From the NCBI RefSeq assembly GCF_020783335.1, contig NZ_CP086068.1, forward strand, positions 4,464,001-4,528,000: 64,000 bases of DNA, in the 5' to 3' direction. The position numbers and the translations under genes were made by a program. Each line of letters begins with the position of its first letter. Positions within the stretch are counted from its first letter, which is position 1. The notes beneath the pieces were generated by a model, which was given only the letters and a program-made list of their open reading frames with translations, had not been told where the DNA came from and did not search any database. Positions 52,874 to 62,292 of this stretch are shown piece by piece. The stretch comes from Mucilaginibacter daejeonensis. GTDB taxonomy: Bacteria; Bacteroidota; Bacteroidia; Sphingobacteriales; Sphingobacteriaceae.

Positions 52874-53893
52874 TTAGCGCTTCTCTACGCGATCGTAAAA
52901 ACCACCAAAAGAGTTGGTCCGTACCGCTTCCTCGGCAAAAAAGTCGCCTGGGAAACCGAGACTGATCTTGCTGGCCTCATCCAGTTTGGCCAATTGCTCG
53001 TTGGTTAGCGTCAGATCAACGGTGCGCAGGTTCTGCTGCAACTGATCCACTTTGGTAGCACCGACTATCGGGATGCACGAGAAATTCTGCTGCATCATCC
53101 ATTTCAAAGCCACGTGAGCCGGCTCGGCACCTACCTCGGTGGCTATATCCATCACCACGCGGGTAATGCGTTCGCTATTTTCGTTACGTCGGTTGCTTTC
53201 GGCCTTAACCCGACCGTTCTCGCCACGCAGGTATTTACCGGTAAGTGCACCACCAGCCAGCGGTGCCCATGGGGTAATGGTAAGCCCAAAGTGTTTGGCC
53301 ATAGGTATCAGCTCGCGCTCGGGCGTACGCTGGATCAGGCTGTACTCTACCTGTAAGGCCACAAATTGACTCCAGCCCATCAGTTCGGCCAGTGTGTTGC
53401 CTTTAGCCACAACCCAGGCCGGTGTATCACTAATGGCCGCATAGTTCACCTTGCCCTGGCGAATCAGGTCGTCAAGCCCGCGCATCACCTCGTCAATAGG
53501 CGTAAGGTCGTCCCATATGTGCAGGTATAGCACATCGATAAAATCGGTATTAAGGCGCTTTAAACTACCTTCCACGCTGCGCATCATGTTCTTGCGGTTA
53601 TTGCCCGATGCATTGGGGTTGGTGGTGTTATCTTTCAGGGTATACTTGGTGGCCACCACAAAATGATCGCGGTCATGGTTACCCAGGTATTCGCCAATGA
53701 TCTTTTCGCTGGTGCCCAGCTTATAGATGTTGGCCGTATCTAAAAAGTTGCCACCCGCCTCGGCATAAGCATCCATGATCTTGAAGCTGGTGTCCTGATC
53801 GGCCCCCCAGCCACCTTCGGTACCGAAGCCCATGGTACCCAAACATAGTTCAGAAACTTTGAGGCCCGACCGGCCCAGTAATTTGTATCTCAT
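52874..53893 (-). CDS. Aldo/keto reductase
   Basis: 339 residues, (beta/alpha)8 NADPH-dependent oxidoreductase. The catalytic tetrad is visible: Asp52 (LDTANIY), Tyr57, Lys83 (VATKYTL), His125 (LYLHIWD). The C-terminal NADPH region carries VGATKVDQLQQNL. Closest in pattern to the YajO/Tas-like group acting on aldehydes or sugars; exact substrate unknown. Preceded by a good promoter at 53934-53967. The roughly 275-base gap upstream is otherwise featureless. Confidence 0.9.
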   Translation of the reverse strand: MRYKLLGRSGLKVSELCLGTMGFGTEGGWGADQDTSFKIMDAYAEAGGNFLDTANIYKLGTSEKIIGEYLGNHDRDHFVVATKYTLKDNTTNPNASGNNRKNMMRSVEGSLKRLNTDFIDVLYLHIWDDLTPIDEVMRGLDDLIRQGKVNYAAISDTPAWVVAKGNTLAELMGWSQFVALQVEYSLIQRTPERELIPMAKHFGLTITPWAPLAGGALTGKYLRGENGRVKAESNRRNENSERITRVVMDIATEVGAEPAHVALKWMMQQNFSCIPIVGATKVDQLQQNLRTVDLTLTNEQLAKLDEASKISLGFPGDFFAEEAVRTNSFGGFYDRVEKR

Positions 53894-53933
53894 AGGTGTA
53901 GATGTTCGGGCTCCTTTAGCGGAGCGCGTTAAG

Positions 53934-53967
53934 CAAAACTAACACAATTGACCGATCAATGGCAACA
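53934..53967 (-). promoter_or_regulatory. Promoter of aldo/keto reductase gene
   Basis: On the minus strand TGTTG (53963-53967), 21-base spacer, then TAGTTTTG (53934-53941), an exact -7 match. Leader of about 33 bases. Confidence 0.5.
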
Positions 53968-54169
53968 TGTTCACTGTTTCGATCATGTAACACTTTGGGG
54001 CTTAAAAACGGTGCCACATCGGCTTGCGAAACCGACTTTTTCAAACTTATTTCAAGAAATACCTGCAAATGTCAACATTTATCCTCGCCACCAGGTGTGT
54101 GATACGCTGGTGAAACAAAACCAGCATCGCACGTGTACCTAATTTACCTAACCCCATAACGTAACCATT

Positions 54170-54502
54170 ATGAAGATCATCCACACCAAAGAGCCGGTGG
54201 CCGCGGCCGAAATCAAACAGTTCCTGGAGCGTGAGCTACCACCACAATTCAAGCTGCAGCGCCACGCCGACATCGACCTCATCTTCACCGAAAGCACCAA
54301 CGGCCTCCAGATCGGTCAACCTGACCTGTACGAGGACTGGTTATTCAACATTGAACTCGTGAACCCTGAGGAGATACACATCACCAAATCGGAGCACTAC
54401 ACCGACGATGTGAATGTGTTGACGCTGGAAGACATCATGAACAACCTGTTCCTCCAATTTCCGGGCCGTCAAAACATTGACCATATCGCGGAGGAGTCAT
54501 AA
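54170..54502 (+). CDS. Small hypothetical cytoplasmic protein
   Basis: 110 residues, acidic, no signal or TM. Alternating beta and alpha pattern (MKIIHTKEPVAAAEIKQFLEREL, DIDLIFTESTNGLQIG, WLFNIELVNPEEIHITKS). No family recognised. Single gene closed by a clear terminator at 54522-54550. Confidence 0.65.
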   Translation: MKIIHTKEPVAAAEIKQFLERELPPQFKLQRHADIDLIFTESTNGLQIGQPDLYEDWLFNIELVNPEEIHITKSEHYTDDVNVLTLEDIMNNLFLQFPGRQNIDHIAEES

Positions 54503-54521
54503 GCCATACAGCCACAATAAA

Positions 54522-54557
54522 AAAGCCATACTGATGATCAGTATGGCTTTCGTGTTT
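54522..54557. terminator. Bidirectional terminator
   Basis: GCCATACTGA (54525-54534) pairs with TCAGTATGGC (54538-54547) around a three-base loop, with an A run before and TTTCGTGTTTT after. Serves the 110-residue gene and the convergent desaturase. Confidence 0.82.
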
Positions 54558-54572
54558 TATATGGAGCGGCTG

Positions 54573-55553
54573 TTAACCGTGGATCCACGAGAATTTGTAT
54601 TCGAGCATCGGGTTCTTCATACGCTCGGCCACCCTGATCAGGCGGTCAGGCAAGCTCGTGATATAATCACGGGCTTTTTCGCCGGCCTCGTTCAGTTCGG
54701 TGCGGCTTTCGATCTGCCACTCATCGATCAAGCTTTTCAGGATGTCCACATAGTCAATGGCGGTATAGATACCCAAACGTTGCGCAGCATCGGTAAAGTG
54801 ACCGAAGGTTTGACCGATCTTTAAACCAACCTCACGCAGGAAGTGGGCCGGCATCACGATCTTTTTGCGCATCATATCCTCAAAGGCGATCATGGCCTCG
54901 TTGGCGTCTACCTCGAATATCTTGCTGATGAAGTGCTTGTATGCCTTAGCATGGCGGGCCTCGTCAGATGCGATCACACCACACATTTTTGACAACAACA
55001 TATCACCATCTTTTTTAGCTTGCGAAGCTACCCTACGGTGCGATACATTGGTGGCCAGCTCCTGGAAGGAGGTATAGATAAAGTTTCGGTAAGGGTCTGT
55101 ACCGGTACCAATGTCAAAACCATCGGCAATGAGGTATTGGGTAGATACTTCCATGGCGCGCATGTTCACACGACCTGATAAGTACAGGTACTTGTTCAGC
55201 AGGTCGCCGTGGCGGTTCTCCTCGGCGGTCCAATGGCGGGTCCAGGTCATCCAGCCGCCATGCTCGGTCTTATCCACACCTTCTACCATGCTCAGCCACG
55301 ACTCGTAGGTAGGCAGTGCTTCCTCGGTAATAGTATCACCGATCAGTACGGCCACCAGGTCATATGACAGGCCTTTGGCGCTTTCTTGTAATTCCTTGAT
55401 CTCCTGGAAAAAAGTATCACGTGTTGAGTCGGGCAACAGGTCTGAAGGCTGCCATATCTGATCGATAGGCTTCAAAAATTCATGCATCTTTTCGAGCATG
55501 TATTTTTCAATATGCTTCATTACCTCGCGACGCTTCTCTTCGAAAAATCTCAT
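54573..55553 (-). CDS. Acyl-ACP desaturase (stearoyl-ACP type, di-iron)
   Basis: 326 residues, soluble helical di-iron enzyme that inserts a double bond into acyl-ACP. Both iron motifs are present: EENRH (111-115) and DEARH (197-201), with supporting Glu in ITEEALPTYE and FQELATNVSHRR. Length fits plant-type and bacterial homologues. A -7 box TATCTTTG (minus, 55570-55577) lies about 17 bases upstream of the ATG, giving a short leader. Likely supplies unsaturated fatty acids for membranes. Confidence 0.93.
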   Translation of the reverse strand: MRFFEEKRREVMKHIEKYMLEKMHEFLKPIDQIWQPSDLLPDSTRDTFFQEIKELQESAKGLSYDLVAVLIGDTITEEALPTYESWLSMVEGVDKTEHGGWMTWTRHWTAEENRHGDLLNKYLYLSGRVNMRAMEVSTQYLIADGFDIGTGTDPYRNFIYTSFQELATNVSHRRVASQAKKDGDMLLSKMCGVIASDEARHAKAYKHFISKIFEVDANEAMIAFEDMMRKKIVMPAHFLREVGLKIGQTFGHFTDAAQRLGIYTAIDYVDILKSLIDEWQIESRTELNEAGEKARDYITSLPDRLIRVAERMKNPMLEYKFSWIHG

Positions 55554-55605
55554 AATTATATAAAGTACGCAAAGATACTCATAAAAAACGTTATGACTTC
55601 ATTTA

Positions 55606-56766
55606 TTATTTGACGCCTACCGGTTCAAGGCCGATAGCATCCTGCATGCAAGCAGGTAGTGTTGCCATAGATGGTTTACCCGAAAAAATGGAGAAATTCC
55701 CATTATATTCCCACAAAATGCCGGATATTTGCATCTCTTTCAAGGTTTCGTTTACGGCTTTTATATAACGGCATCGGCTATCGGCATCGGCGTATTTGTT
55801 ATACACTCCATACTCGCTGCATAATATTGGAACGTAATACTTGCCCGCCCAGTTTTTAACGATCTGCATTTTATCTTTGATAGAGCCTGCATTACCATCA
55901 TTGCGGTACTGATAGTAGTTTGTTTCACCCCAGGTGCCTTTTGCTTTAGGAGCAAGTGCGGGAAATTTTTCCACACTGTAGGGAAATGGCACCCCGATCG
56001 TAGATACCTGATCCCCTACCCAAGTGGCCCCTTGGTGAGTAAAGAAAAAAGGTTCATAAAAATGAAATGTGTAGATAATGTTCTCATCGGCCAGCCGCAC
56101 CATACGGCTCAACTCATAAATGCTGTTGTAATTCGATGCACCCACCAGCAGTGTACGACCCTTATCGATCTTGCGGATGGCCGTCACGATGTTATAGGCT
56201 GCGTCCTTCCATAGCTGCGGGTCCATGGGAGGCGGCTCGTTGTAGATCTCGAAATACAGGTCATTGGCGCTCAAGTTCCGGTAAAGCCGTGCCAGGCGCG
56301 CCCAGGTATCGATCACGGCCTTTGTTTCAGCTGTATGGTTACTATCGGCCAGTGTGCCATAATGATAATCAATGATCAGTTTTAACTTATATCGCTTGCA
56401 CCAGGCCCATACCTGATCAATGTTCTTGAACAACTTGGCGTTGGCCGCCTTATGTTTTTCGTAATACTTAAATGCTACCGGCAGCCGCACACTGTTAAAG
56501 CCAAGTTTTTTGATGAGGTCAAGGTCGGCCGAGGTGATCGGGCGCCGGTCGAGTGCCTTTGGGTCCCAGGTCTGTTCGAGCCATGAGATATTAATGCCCT
56601 TACCTAAGGATGCTGCCCTACGGAAGGCAGTTGCCCTGTCCTGAGCCAATGTTGGTGTGCTTTTTGCAAATGTGAAGCAAACTGCAAGGAAAAATATAAG
56701 GGCACATGTTTCATAACAGTTTAGATCTGAGTGATCAGGTTTATTATCTTTTATGTAAAATGCCAT
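55606..56766 (-). CDS. Glycoside hydrolase family 5 (endoglucanase-like)
   Basis: 386 residues with a hydrophobic export segment (CALIFFLAVCFTFAKSTPTLAQ, about 21-42). TIM barrel with general acid Glu177 in EIYNEPPP and nucleophile Glu318 in LCSEYGVY, plus HFYEPFFFTHQG and a C-terminal GILWEYNGNFSIFSG Trp. Cleaves beta-1,4-type glucans. Divergent (about 70 bases) from the kinase that precedes the BcsB/GT2 genes, so it is probably the editing or releasing hydrolase of that polysaccharide. Start at ATG 56766; an upstream in-frame start at 56823 is unlikely. Confidence 0.88.
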   Translation of the reverse strand: MAFYIKDNKPDHSDLNCYETCALIFFLAVCFTFAKSTPTLAQDRATAFRRAASLGKGINISWLEQTWDPKALDRRPITSADLDLIKKLGFNSVRLPVAFKYYEKHKAANAKLFKNIDQVWAWCKRYKLKLIIDYHYGTLADSNHTAETKAVIDTWARLARLYRNLSANDLYFEIYNEPPPMDPQLWKDAAYNIVTAIRKIDKGRTLLVGASNYNSIYELSRMVRLADENIIYTFHFYEPFFFTHQGATWVGDQVSTIGVPFPYSVEKFPALAPKAKGTWGETNYYQYRNDGNAGSIKDKMQIVKNWAGKYYVPILCSEYGVYNKYADADSRCRYIKAVNETLKEMQISGILWEYNGNFSIFSGKPSMATLPACMQDAIGLEPVGVK

Positions 56767-56783
56767 TTTTTTTATAGTTTTAA

Positions 56784-56814
56784 CAAGATCTGACCGAACG
56801 TCAAGATCTTGACC
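56784..56814. promoter_or_regulatory. Tandem CAAGATCT operator-like sites
   Basis: CAAGATCTGACC (56784-56795) and CAAGATCTTGACC (56802-56814) repeat with an 18-base period; the second is part of the 14-bp perfect palindrome GTCAAGATCTTGAC (56800-56813). They lie in the gap between divergent GH5 and kinase genes. Confidence 0.5.
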
Positions 56815-56837
56815 TTTATCCAATACTAACGATCATA

Positions 56838-58187
56838 ATGATTGCTCAGATCAGTAAAGAAGAACTTGTCAAGGAGACCCGGAAGAAAGCCTGGTTCTTA
56901 ACCAATAACATCATTTGGTCAATCATTTTCCTGTACCCGCTTTTAGGTATCATTGATTTTGTGTACGCACCTAAGTACTGGGCCGAGTTCACGGTGGTGC
57001 GCATCATTGTGGTGGTGATCATCTACGGCGCTTACACCTTTGTACAGCAACGCAAATACGACTATAAAGTTCTGTTACACATCAGTTTCTTTTTGCTCTC
57101 GCTGGTGATGGCGGTATTGGTGAACCTGGTAGATATCTCCAATCTCACTATCTACTTCCTGATGTATGCCATCATTATTCTGTTCTTTAACATTCAGGTA
57201 TTTTGGGAGCCGGTCAATTCACTCATCCAATCGTTAATGGCGATCCTGATGGTAGCCATCTTTTACAACCTGCTGAATGAGTACACGCTCGATATCTTTA
57301 TCTCCAACGGTGGTCAGTACTTTTTCATCATCGCACTGGCCTCATGCCTGATCCCTAACTCACGGTATAAGATCCTACAGCGTGAGGTAAGCTCTCAGCT
57401 CATCATCGAGCAAACCAACGAGCAGCTAAAATCGCAGAACCGCGACATCCTGGAGAAGAACAGCATCATTGACCTTCAATACGATAAACTGCTGAGGTTA
57501 GACGAGCAAAAGAACAGCTTCATCAACATAGCAGGCCATGATCTAAAGAACCTGGTAGGCTCCATAGTAGTGAGTAATAACATGATCCTGGAAGAGGACC
57601 ATCGCCTGAGCGAAGATCAAAAGGAGTTCTCGAAATTCATAGGCGACTCGGCCGAGAAGATGCAATACTTGCTTAAAACGCTGATGGACGTTAAAGAGAT
57701 CGAATCGACCGAGATCAAGTTCAACATGGAAGTGTTCGATGCCAATGCCGTCGCTTCGCAGGTATTCAGAGGTCTTATCGATACTGCAGCATTGAAGAAC
57801 GTTCACCTGGTGAACAACATCCTCAAATTGCCGATCAATGTAAGGCTCGATAAAGTATTTACCAGCCAGGTATTCCAAAACCTGCTTTCGAACGCTATCA
57901 AGTTCTCGCAAACCAATAACAACATCAGGGTGGTCACCAGCCTGCAGCGCCAAAAGTTCTCGTTAGAGATCATTGACGAAGGTTTGGCCATCGGTCAGCA
58001 TGAACTGGATATCATGTTCAATAAACTGAAGACCCTGAACGATGCATCAGGATCGGCCGCCGAAAGCCGCATGGGCCTGGGCCTATCGATCGCCAAGCTG
58101 ATGACCATTGAGATGGGCGGCGAGCTGACCTACCGCAGCGATGATAACGGTAACTACTTTAAAGTTGAATTTCAAGCCATAAGCTAA
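56838..58187 (+). CDS. Membrane sensor histidine kinase of the polysaccharide locus
   Basis: 449 residues. Six hydrophobic segments (about 22-42, 52-69, 78-98, 103-122, 129-147, 158-172), a coiled coil (about 180-225), DHp NIAGHDLKNLVGSIVV with His234, N box QNLLSNAIKFSQ and G2 RMGLGLSIAKL. The G1 box reads DEGLAIG where DxGxG is normal, so one glycine is missing; activity may be reduced. No response regulator in the window. It lies 19 bases before the BcsB-like gene and is probably in its operon. Confidence 0.85.
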   Translation: MIAQISKEELVKETRKKAWFLTNNIIWSIIFLYPLLGIIDFVYAPKYWAEFTVVRIIVVVIIYGAYTFVQQRKYDYKVLLHISFFLLSLVMAVLVNLVDISNLTIYFLMYAIIILFFNIQVFWEPVNSLIQSLMAILMVAIFYNLLNEYTLDIFISNGGQYFFIIALASCLIPNSRYKILQREVSSQLIIEQTNEQLKSQNRDILEKNSIIDLQYDKLLRLDEQKNSFINIAGHDLKNLVGSIVVSNNMILEEDHRLSEDQKEFSKFIGDSAEKMQYLLKTLMDVKEIESTEIKFNMEVFDANAVASQVFRGLIDTAALKNVHLVNNILKLPINVRLDKVFTSQVFQNLLSNAIKFSQTNNNIRVVTSLQRQKFSLEIIDEGLAIGQHELDIMFNKLKTLNDASGSAAESRMGLGLSIAKLMTIEMGGELTYRSDDNGNYFKVEFQAIS

Positions 58188-58206
58188 TATAACCTGCAAA
58201 CCCGAT

Positions 58207-60282
58207 ATGAATAAATTTTTTACCTTCTTAGTTTTACTGACCACCTTGCTGACCAAGGTAACGTTGGCCCAAACTAACATTTCTTTTAAGACCTACGGCC
58301 ACGACGATGAAGTGGTTTACGGTATGAGTGGTGTGAGCTCGTTCTACTTCAGGATGGACCCACAGGTTGACATGAACCGTAGTAAACTGGTCTTGTTCTA
58401 TGAGCCATCACAGGCCCTGATCAAGAACATGTCGTTCGTTAACATCCTGATCGCCGACAAACCAGTGTATAGCGGGCGTATGACCCAGGATTCGATCCAG
58501 CGTTTGGTGATCCCTCTTGACCGCAGCTACCTTACAGACAATAACCAGTTCCTGAAGGTACAGGTAAAGACCTTGCTGACCATTACCGACAACAAGTGTA
58601 AGGATCTTGATAATCCAGCCATGTGGATCAAGGTAAAAGGTTACTCATTCCTGTCGTTGGTTAAAAATGCTAAGGACCTAAACAACCACGTGAACATCAG
58701 CAACGCCTTTGAGTCAAAAACAGCTATCGTTTACCCGTCGGTACCAAGCCTGAATGACCTTAAAGCTGTGGCATGGGCATATAACAAGATCAAACGTTCA
58801 TTAGCGGTTAGCGACCTGCGTGTTTACGCTGCCGATCGCGTGCCTGACAGCATTCGCAACTATGTGATGGTAGGTACACTGGATGCTTTACCTGCCGATA
58901 AACGCAGCCTGATCAAAGTAACTCCGGGCGGTGGTCAGGGCTTGATCTACATCCACAAAGGCGGTGTCGATTCTGCAGCTTTCCGTCCTCATTTCGTGTC
59001 ATCCATATCGGGCGCACGCCAGGCTTTCTCCAATAACGAGATCATGTTCGTTACCGGTGCCGATGATAGCGGCTACGAAAAAGCGATCACCGCTTTAGGT
59101 AACTACAGCGTGCTTAACTCATCATTTGGTAACTACCTGGTGATCAACACTGCCGATAATGATAAGCTCATGACCCTGAACCGTCAGCGTACCAAGCTGA
59201 CCTTCCGCGATGTGGGTGGCGTATCGAACTTTATGTCGGGTATCGGTTCGTTACGTAGCGTTTATAACTTCAAGAACAGCGATTTCACTTTCACACCGAA
59301 AGAGATCGAGATGCACTTTGTGGCCAACTACAGCGGCATGAGCGCTAATGATCGCGGTTTCTTTAATATATACCTGAACGGTATGCTGATCAGCAGCGAG
59401 AAACTGAACGAATCGGGCAAGTTGAACGCAACGGTAGTAGTTAACCGCTACCAGCACCGTAAGTACAACTCATTGACCGCCGAGTTCCGTTTTTACCCAT
59501 CTAACGGTAACTGCCAAAACAGCTTCCTGAACTTCTTTGGTGAGATCGATGTTGACAAATCATACCTCGAGTCACGTAATCCATTCGTGAACAATACCCT
59601 GAGCTTCTACCAATATCCTGAAGCATTTAACGAAGGTGACACCCGTATAGTAGTGAGCAAGAACGCTGCTAAATATGCTGCCGGCGCTATTGGTGAGGTG
59701 GTATACGAGCTGAACAATAACCTGAACAGCAACAACTTCCCTACCTTTGCCTACTCTGACGAAGTTACTGATGCTGACCTGAAGAAATACAACGTGATCG
59801 CGTTACTATCGAAAGATGATCAGCTGATGGAAAAATTCCCTGATGCGCCGATCAAATTCAACCATGCGTTCCGCCTTTACCGTAACGAGGATAACAAAGA
59901 TGTTTATTCCCTGTCTGACTCGGTATCTAACGGTCTGTCGCAGATCTTCTACGGTCGTGGTAGCAACAATGCTTCATTGGTATTGACCGCTACCGGTAGT
60001 GACCTGAGCGGTGCGTTCCTGTCGGCCGCCAAAGCGATCACCGAGCAGTTATCTACTCTTAACAGTAACGTTTGCGTGTCTGACGTGATGGGTAACAAAT
60101 ACCTGTTCAACATTGACAAAGCATCTGACAACATCGAGTATACCGATGCTAAAAGCGGCCTGGCCCGTTTTTGGGAAAATTATAACCTGTACATCCTGTT
60201 AGGCGTATTAGTGCTGATCTTACTGGCATTCTTGTACGTACGTTCAAGAGTACAACGCTCGCAAGATTTCCTGGGCGAGTAA
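58207..60282 (+). CDS. BcsB-like cellulose synthase regulatory subunit
   Basis: 691 residues with signal MNKFFTFLVLLTTLLTKVTLAQ, a long periplasmic part of alternating carbohydrate-binding and flavodoxin-like beta/alpha domains (as in BcsB; e.g. FYEPSQALIKNMSFVNILIADKPVYSG near 60 and GNCQNSFLNFFGEIDVDKSYLE near 440), and a C-terminal TM anchor (NLYILLGVLVLILLAFLYVRS). BcsB guides the nascent glucan from the synthase through the periplasm. A 13-bp hairpin separates it from the synthase gene. No bcsC or bcsZ is present. Could serve a different beta-glucan. Confidence 0.78.
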   Translation: MNKFFTFLVLLTTLLTKVTLAQTNISFKTYGHDDEVVYGMSGVSSFYFRMDPQVDMNRSKLVLFYEPSQALIKNMSFVNILIADKPVYSGRMTQDSIQRLVIPLDRSYLTDNNQFLKVQVKTLLTITDNKCKDLDNPAMWIKVKGYSFLSLVKNAKDLNNHVNISNAFESKTAIVYPSVPSLNDLKAVAWAYNKIKRSLAVSDLRVYAADRVPDSIRNYVMVGTLDALPADKRSLIKVTPGGGQGLIYIHKGGVDSAAFRPHFVSSISGARQAFSNNEIMFVTGADDSGYEKAITALGNYSVLNSSFGNYLVINTADNDKLMTLNRQRTKLTFRDVGGVSNFMSGIGSLRSVYNFKNSDFTFTPKEIEMHFVANYSGMSANDRGFFNIYLNGMLISSEKLNESGKLNATVVVNRYQHRKYNSLTAEFRFYPSNGNCQNSFLNFFGEIDVDKSYLESRNPFVNNTLSFYQYPEAFNEGDTRIVVSKNAAKYAAGAIGEVVYELNNNLNSNNFPTFAYSDEVTDADLKKYNVIALLSKDDQLMEKFPDAPIKFNHAFRLYRNEDNKDVYSLSDSVSNGLSQIFYGRGSNNASLVLTATGSDLSGAFLSAAKAITEQLSTLNSNVCVSDVMGNKYLFNIDKASDNIEYTDAKSGLARFWENYNLYILLGVLVLILLAFLYVRSRVQRSQDFLGE

Positions 60283-60313
60283 TTCACCGGGAGTTATTTG
60301 TCTTAAACAGAAT

Positions 60314-60350
60314 AACAATAGCAGAAGATCTCGCATTTTCTGCTATTGTT
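60314..60350 (+). other. Intra-operon hairpin between bcsB-like and GT2 genes
   Basis: AACAATAGCAGAA (60314-60326) and TTCTGCTATTGTT (60338-60350) form a perfect 13-bp stem with an 11-base loop. Only CATTACAATATCTT follows, so termination would be weak at best. Likely an mRNA processing or stability element, or a partial terminator setting the ratio of the two products. Confidence 0.6.
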
Positions 60351-60381
60351 CATTACAATATCTTATTTCTACACCAAGCTT

Positions 60382-62292
60382 ATGCGTAATACCCTGGGTC
60401 ACGGTCAAGTTTCTCATGATACCGGCGATATCTATTCGGGCGCACGTAATTCATCAACCTTTGGTTTGCTGGTACAGGACGGGTTCCTGAACTATGGCGA
60501 ACTGGACAGGATCGATGAATATGCGGCCAAGATCGGTGGATCGGCCATTAAGATCGCGTTGAACTTTGGTTTCATCTCACGTAAGAACTACGAACGCTCA
60601 CTATCCAATGCAGGTTATGTTTTTGAGCAGATACGTGAAGAAGCCTTTGACCGCGAGGTGCTGGACAAGGTCGATCTTCGTTTCGTTGACGAGCACCTGG
60701 CCATCCCCCTTCGTATAGAGAACGATAAGGTGGTGACCATTATGGCCGACCCTGATGATCAGCTGTTCATCGACTTTATAAGGCTTACGTATAACAAAGA
60801 GCCATCCATCATACTGGCATCCGATCTTGACATCACCTGGTTAAGCCACAAGCTGCTGGGTGAGCAATATGTAAAGTCGGCCGTGTTCGAGTTGTTGAAC
60901 AATGATAATAAAAGCTCGGCACTTACCACCTTTACCTCTGGCCAGCTCATCTTCATCTTTGGCTTTATTGGCTTGCTGGCAGCTGGTCTGGTGCTCAACT
61001 TCAAGATCACCTCCATCATCCTGAACGTGATCATGAGTACGTTCTTCCTGCTTACGATCACTTTTAAGCTATTCTTATCGCTGGTTGGATCTAAGTTCGA
61101 ACTGTACCAGGCCGTTACCCGCAGCGAGCTTAAAGCGATCAATGATGATGAGTTACCGGTGTACACTATTCACTTGCCGGTTTATAAGGAAGATAAGCTG
61201 ATCAAAAAGCTGATCTGGAACTTGCAGAGTATCGATTACCCGCGCGACCGCTTAGACATCAAACTCCTGATCGAGGAGGATGATGACAAAACGCTGAACG
61301 CGGTACGCAACCTGGATTTCCCGGCCATTTTTGAGGTGATCGTGGTACCGTTCCACATGCCCAAGACCAAGCCTAAGGCTTGTAACTATGGATTGCACTT
61401 TTCGCGCGGTACGTTCCTGACCATTTATGATGCGGAGGACATTCCGGATACGGATCAGCTAAAAAAGGTGGTAGCGATGTTCAACAAGCTGCCTGAAGAG
61501 TATATATGCGTACAATGTGCATTAAATTACTTCAATCGTAACGAGAACTTCCTGACCCGGATGTTCACGCTGGAGTACTCCTACTGGTTCGATTATGTAT
61601 TGCCGGGCCTTGATACACTGGATATCCCGATCCCGCTGGGTGGTACCAGTAACCACTTTAAACTGGCGCAACTGGTAGAGCTGGGCGCCTGGGATCCGTT
61701 CAACGTGACCGAAGACGCCGACTTGGGTGTGCGCGCCTATGCAAAGGGCCACAAGATCGCGGTGATCAACTCCACCACGTACGAAGAAGCTAACAACGAC
61801 TTTTTTAACTGGATCCGTCAGCGCTCGCGCTGGATCAAGGGTTATATGCAAACCTACCTGGTACACATGCGCAACCCGCTGGCACTGATCCGCAAGATCG
61901 GTTTCAGGGGTTTCCTAGGTTTCAACTTCTTCGTGGGCGCTACACCCATCATGTTCCTGATCAACCCGATCCTGATCCTGATCTTTGTTGCCTACGTGGT
62001 GTTCGACCTGGGGATCATCCGCACGTTATTCCCCGACTGGGTGCTGTTCATCTCCATCTTTAACCTGATGGTGGGTAACATCCTGATGATCTATGTGAAC
62101 ATGATGGCCGTTTTTAAACGCCGTTATTACGAGCTGATCCTATTCGCGATAGCAAATCCGCTATACTGGCTCATGCACTCGATAGCTGCGTACAAAGGCT
62201 TGTATCAGCTGATCGTGAATCCTTTTTATTGGGAAAAAACGAACCATGGTTTGAGTAAGACCCATAATCAAGTTACTACGCCTAAACAATGA
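60382..62292 (+). CDS. Processive GT2 glycosyltransferase with N-terminal MshEN-like domain (XagB-like)
   Basis: 636 residues: N-terminal MshEN-type region (two repeat-like stretches FGLLVQDGFLNYGELDRI and KIALNFGFISRKNYERSL, then a GspE-N-like fold at about 95-165), two TM helices (188-204, 210-236), GT2 catalytic domain (258-495) with EEDDD (299-302), YDAED (Asp350, Asp353), TED (443-445) and QRSRW (480-484), and further TM helices to the end. QxxRW and TED mark a processive beta-glycan synthase. No PilZ domain. Start at ATG 60382; the TTG at 60346 falls in the hairpin. Four-base overlap with the next gene. Confidence 0.88.
   Translation: MRNTLGHGQVSHDTGDIYSGARNSSTFGLLVQDGFLNYGELDRIDEYAAKIGGSAIKIALNFGFISRKNYERSLSNAGYVFEQIREEAFDREVLDKVDLRFVDEHLAIPLRIENDKVVTIMADPDDQLFIDFIRLTYNKEPSIILASDLDITWLSHKLLGEQYVKSAVFELLNNDNKSSALTTFTSGQLIFIFGFIGLLAAGLVLNFKITSIILNVIMSTFFLLTITFKLFLSLVGSKFELYQAVTRSELKAINDDELPVYTIHLPVYKEDKLIKKLIWNLQSIDYPRDRLDIKLLIEEDDDKTLNAVRNLDFPAIFEVIVVPFHMPKTKPKACNYGLHFSRGTFLTIYDAEDIPDTDQLKKVVAMFNKLPEEYICVQCALNYFNRNENFLTRMFTLEYSYWFDYVLPGLDTLDIPIPLGGTSNHFKLAQLVELGAWDPFNVTEDADLGVRAYAKGHKIAVINSTTYEEANNDFFNWIRQRSRWIKGYMQTYLVHMRNPLALIRKIGFRGFLGFNFFVGATPIMFLINPILILIFVAYVVFDLGIIRTLFPDWVLFISIFNLMVGNILMIYVNMMAVFKRRYYELILFAIANPLYWLMHSIAAYKGLYQLIVNPFYWEKTNHGLSKTHNQVTTPKQ

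Noticed and set aside
53948..54142. 64-residue plus-strand frame before the small hypothetical gene
   Set aside because: It overlaps the aldo/keto reductase promoter, has an unusual start and no motif; looks like intergenic DNA.
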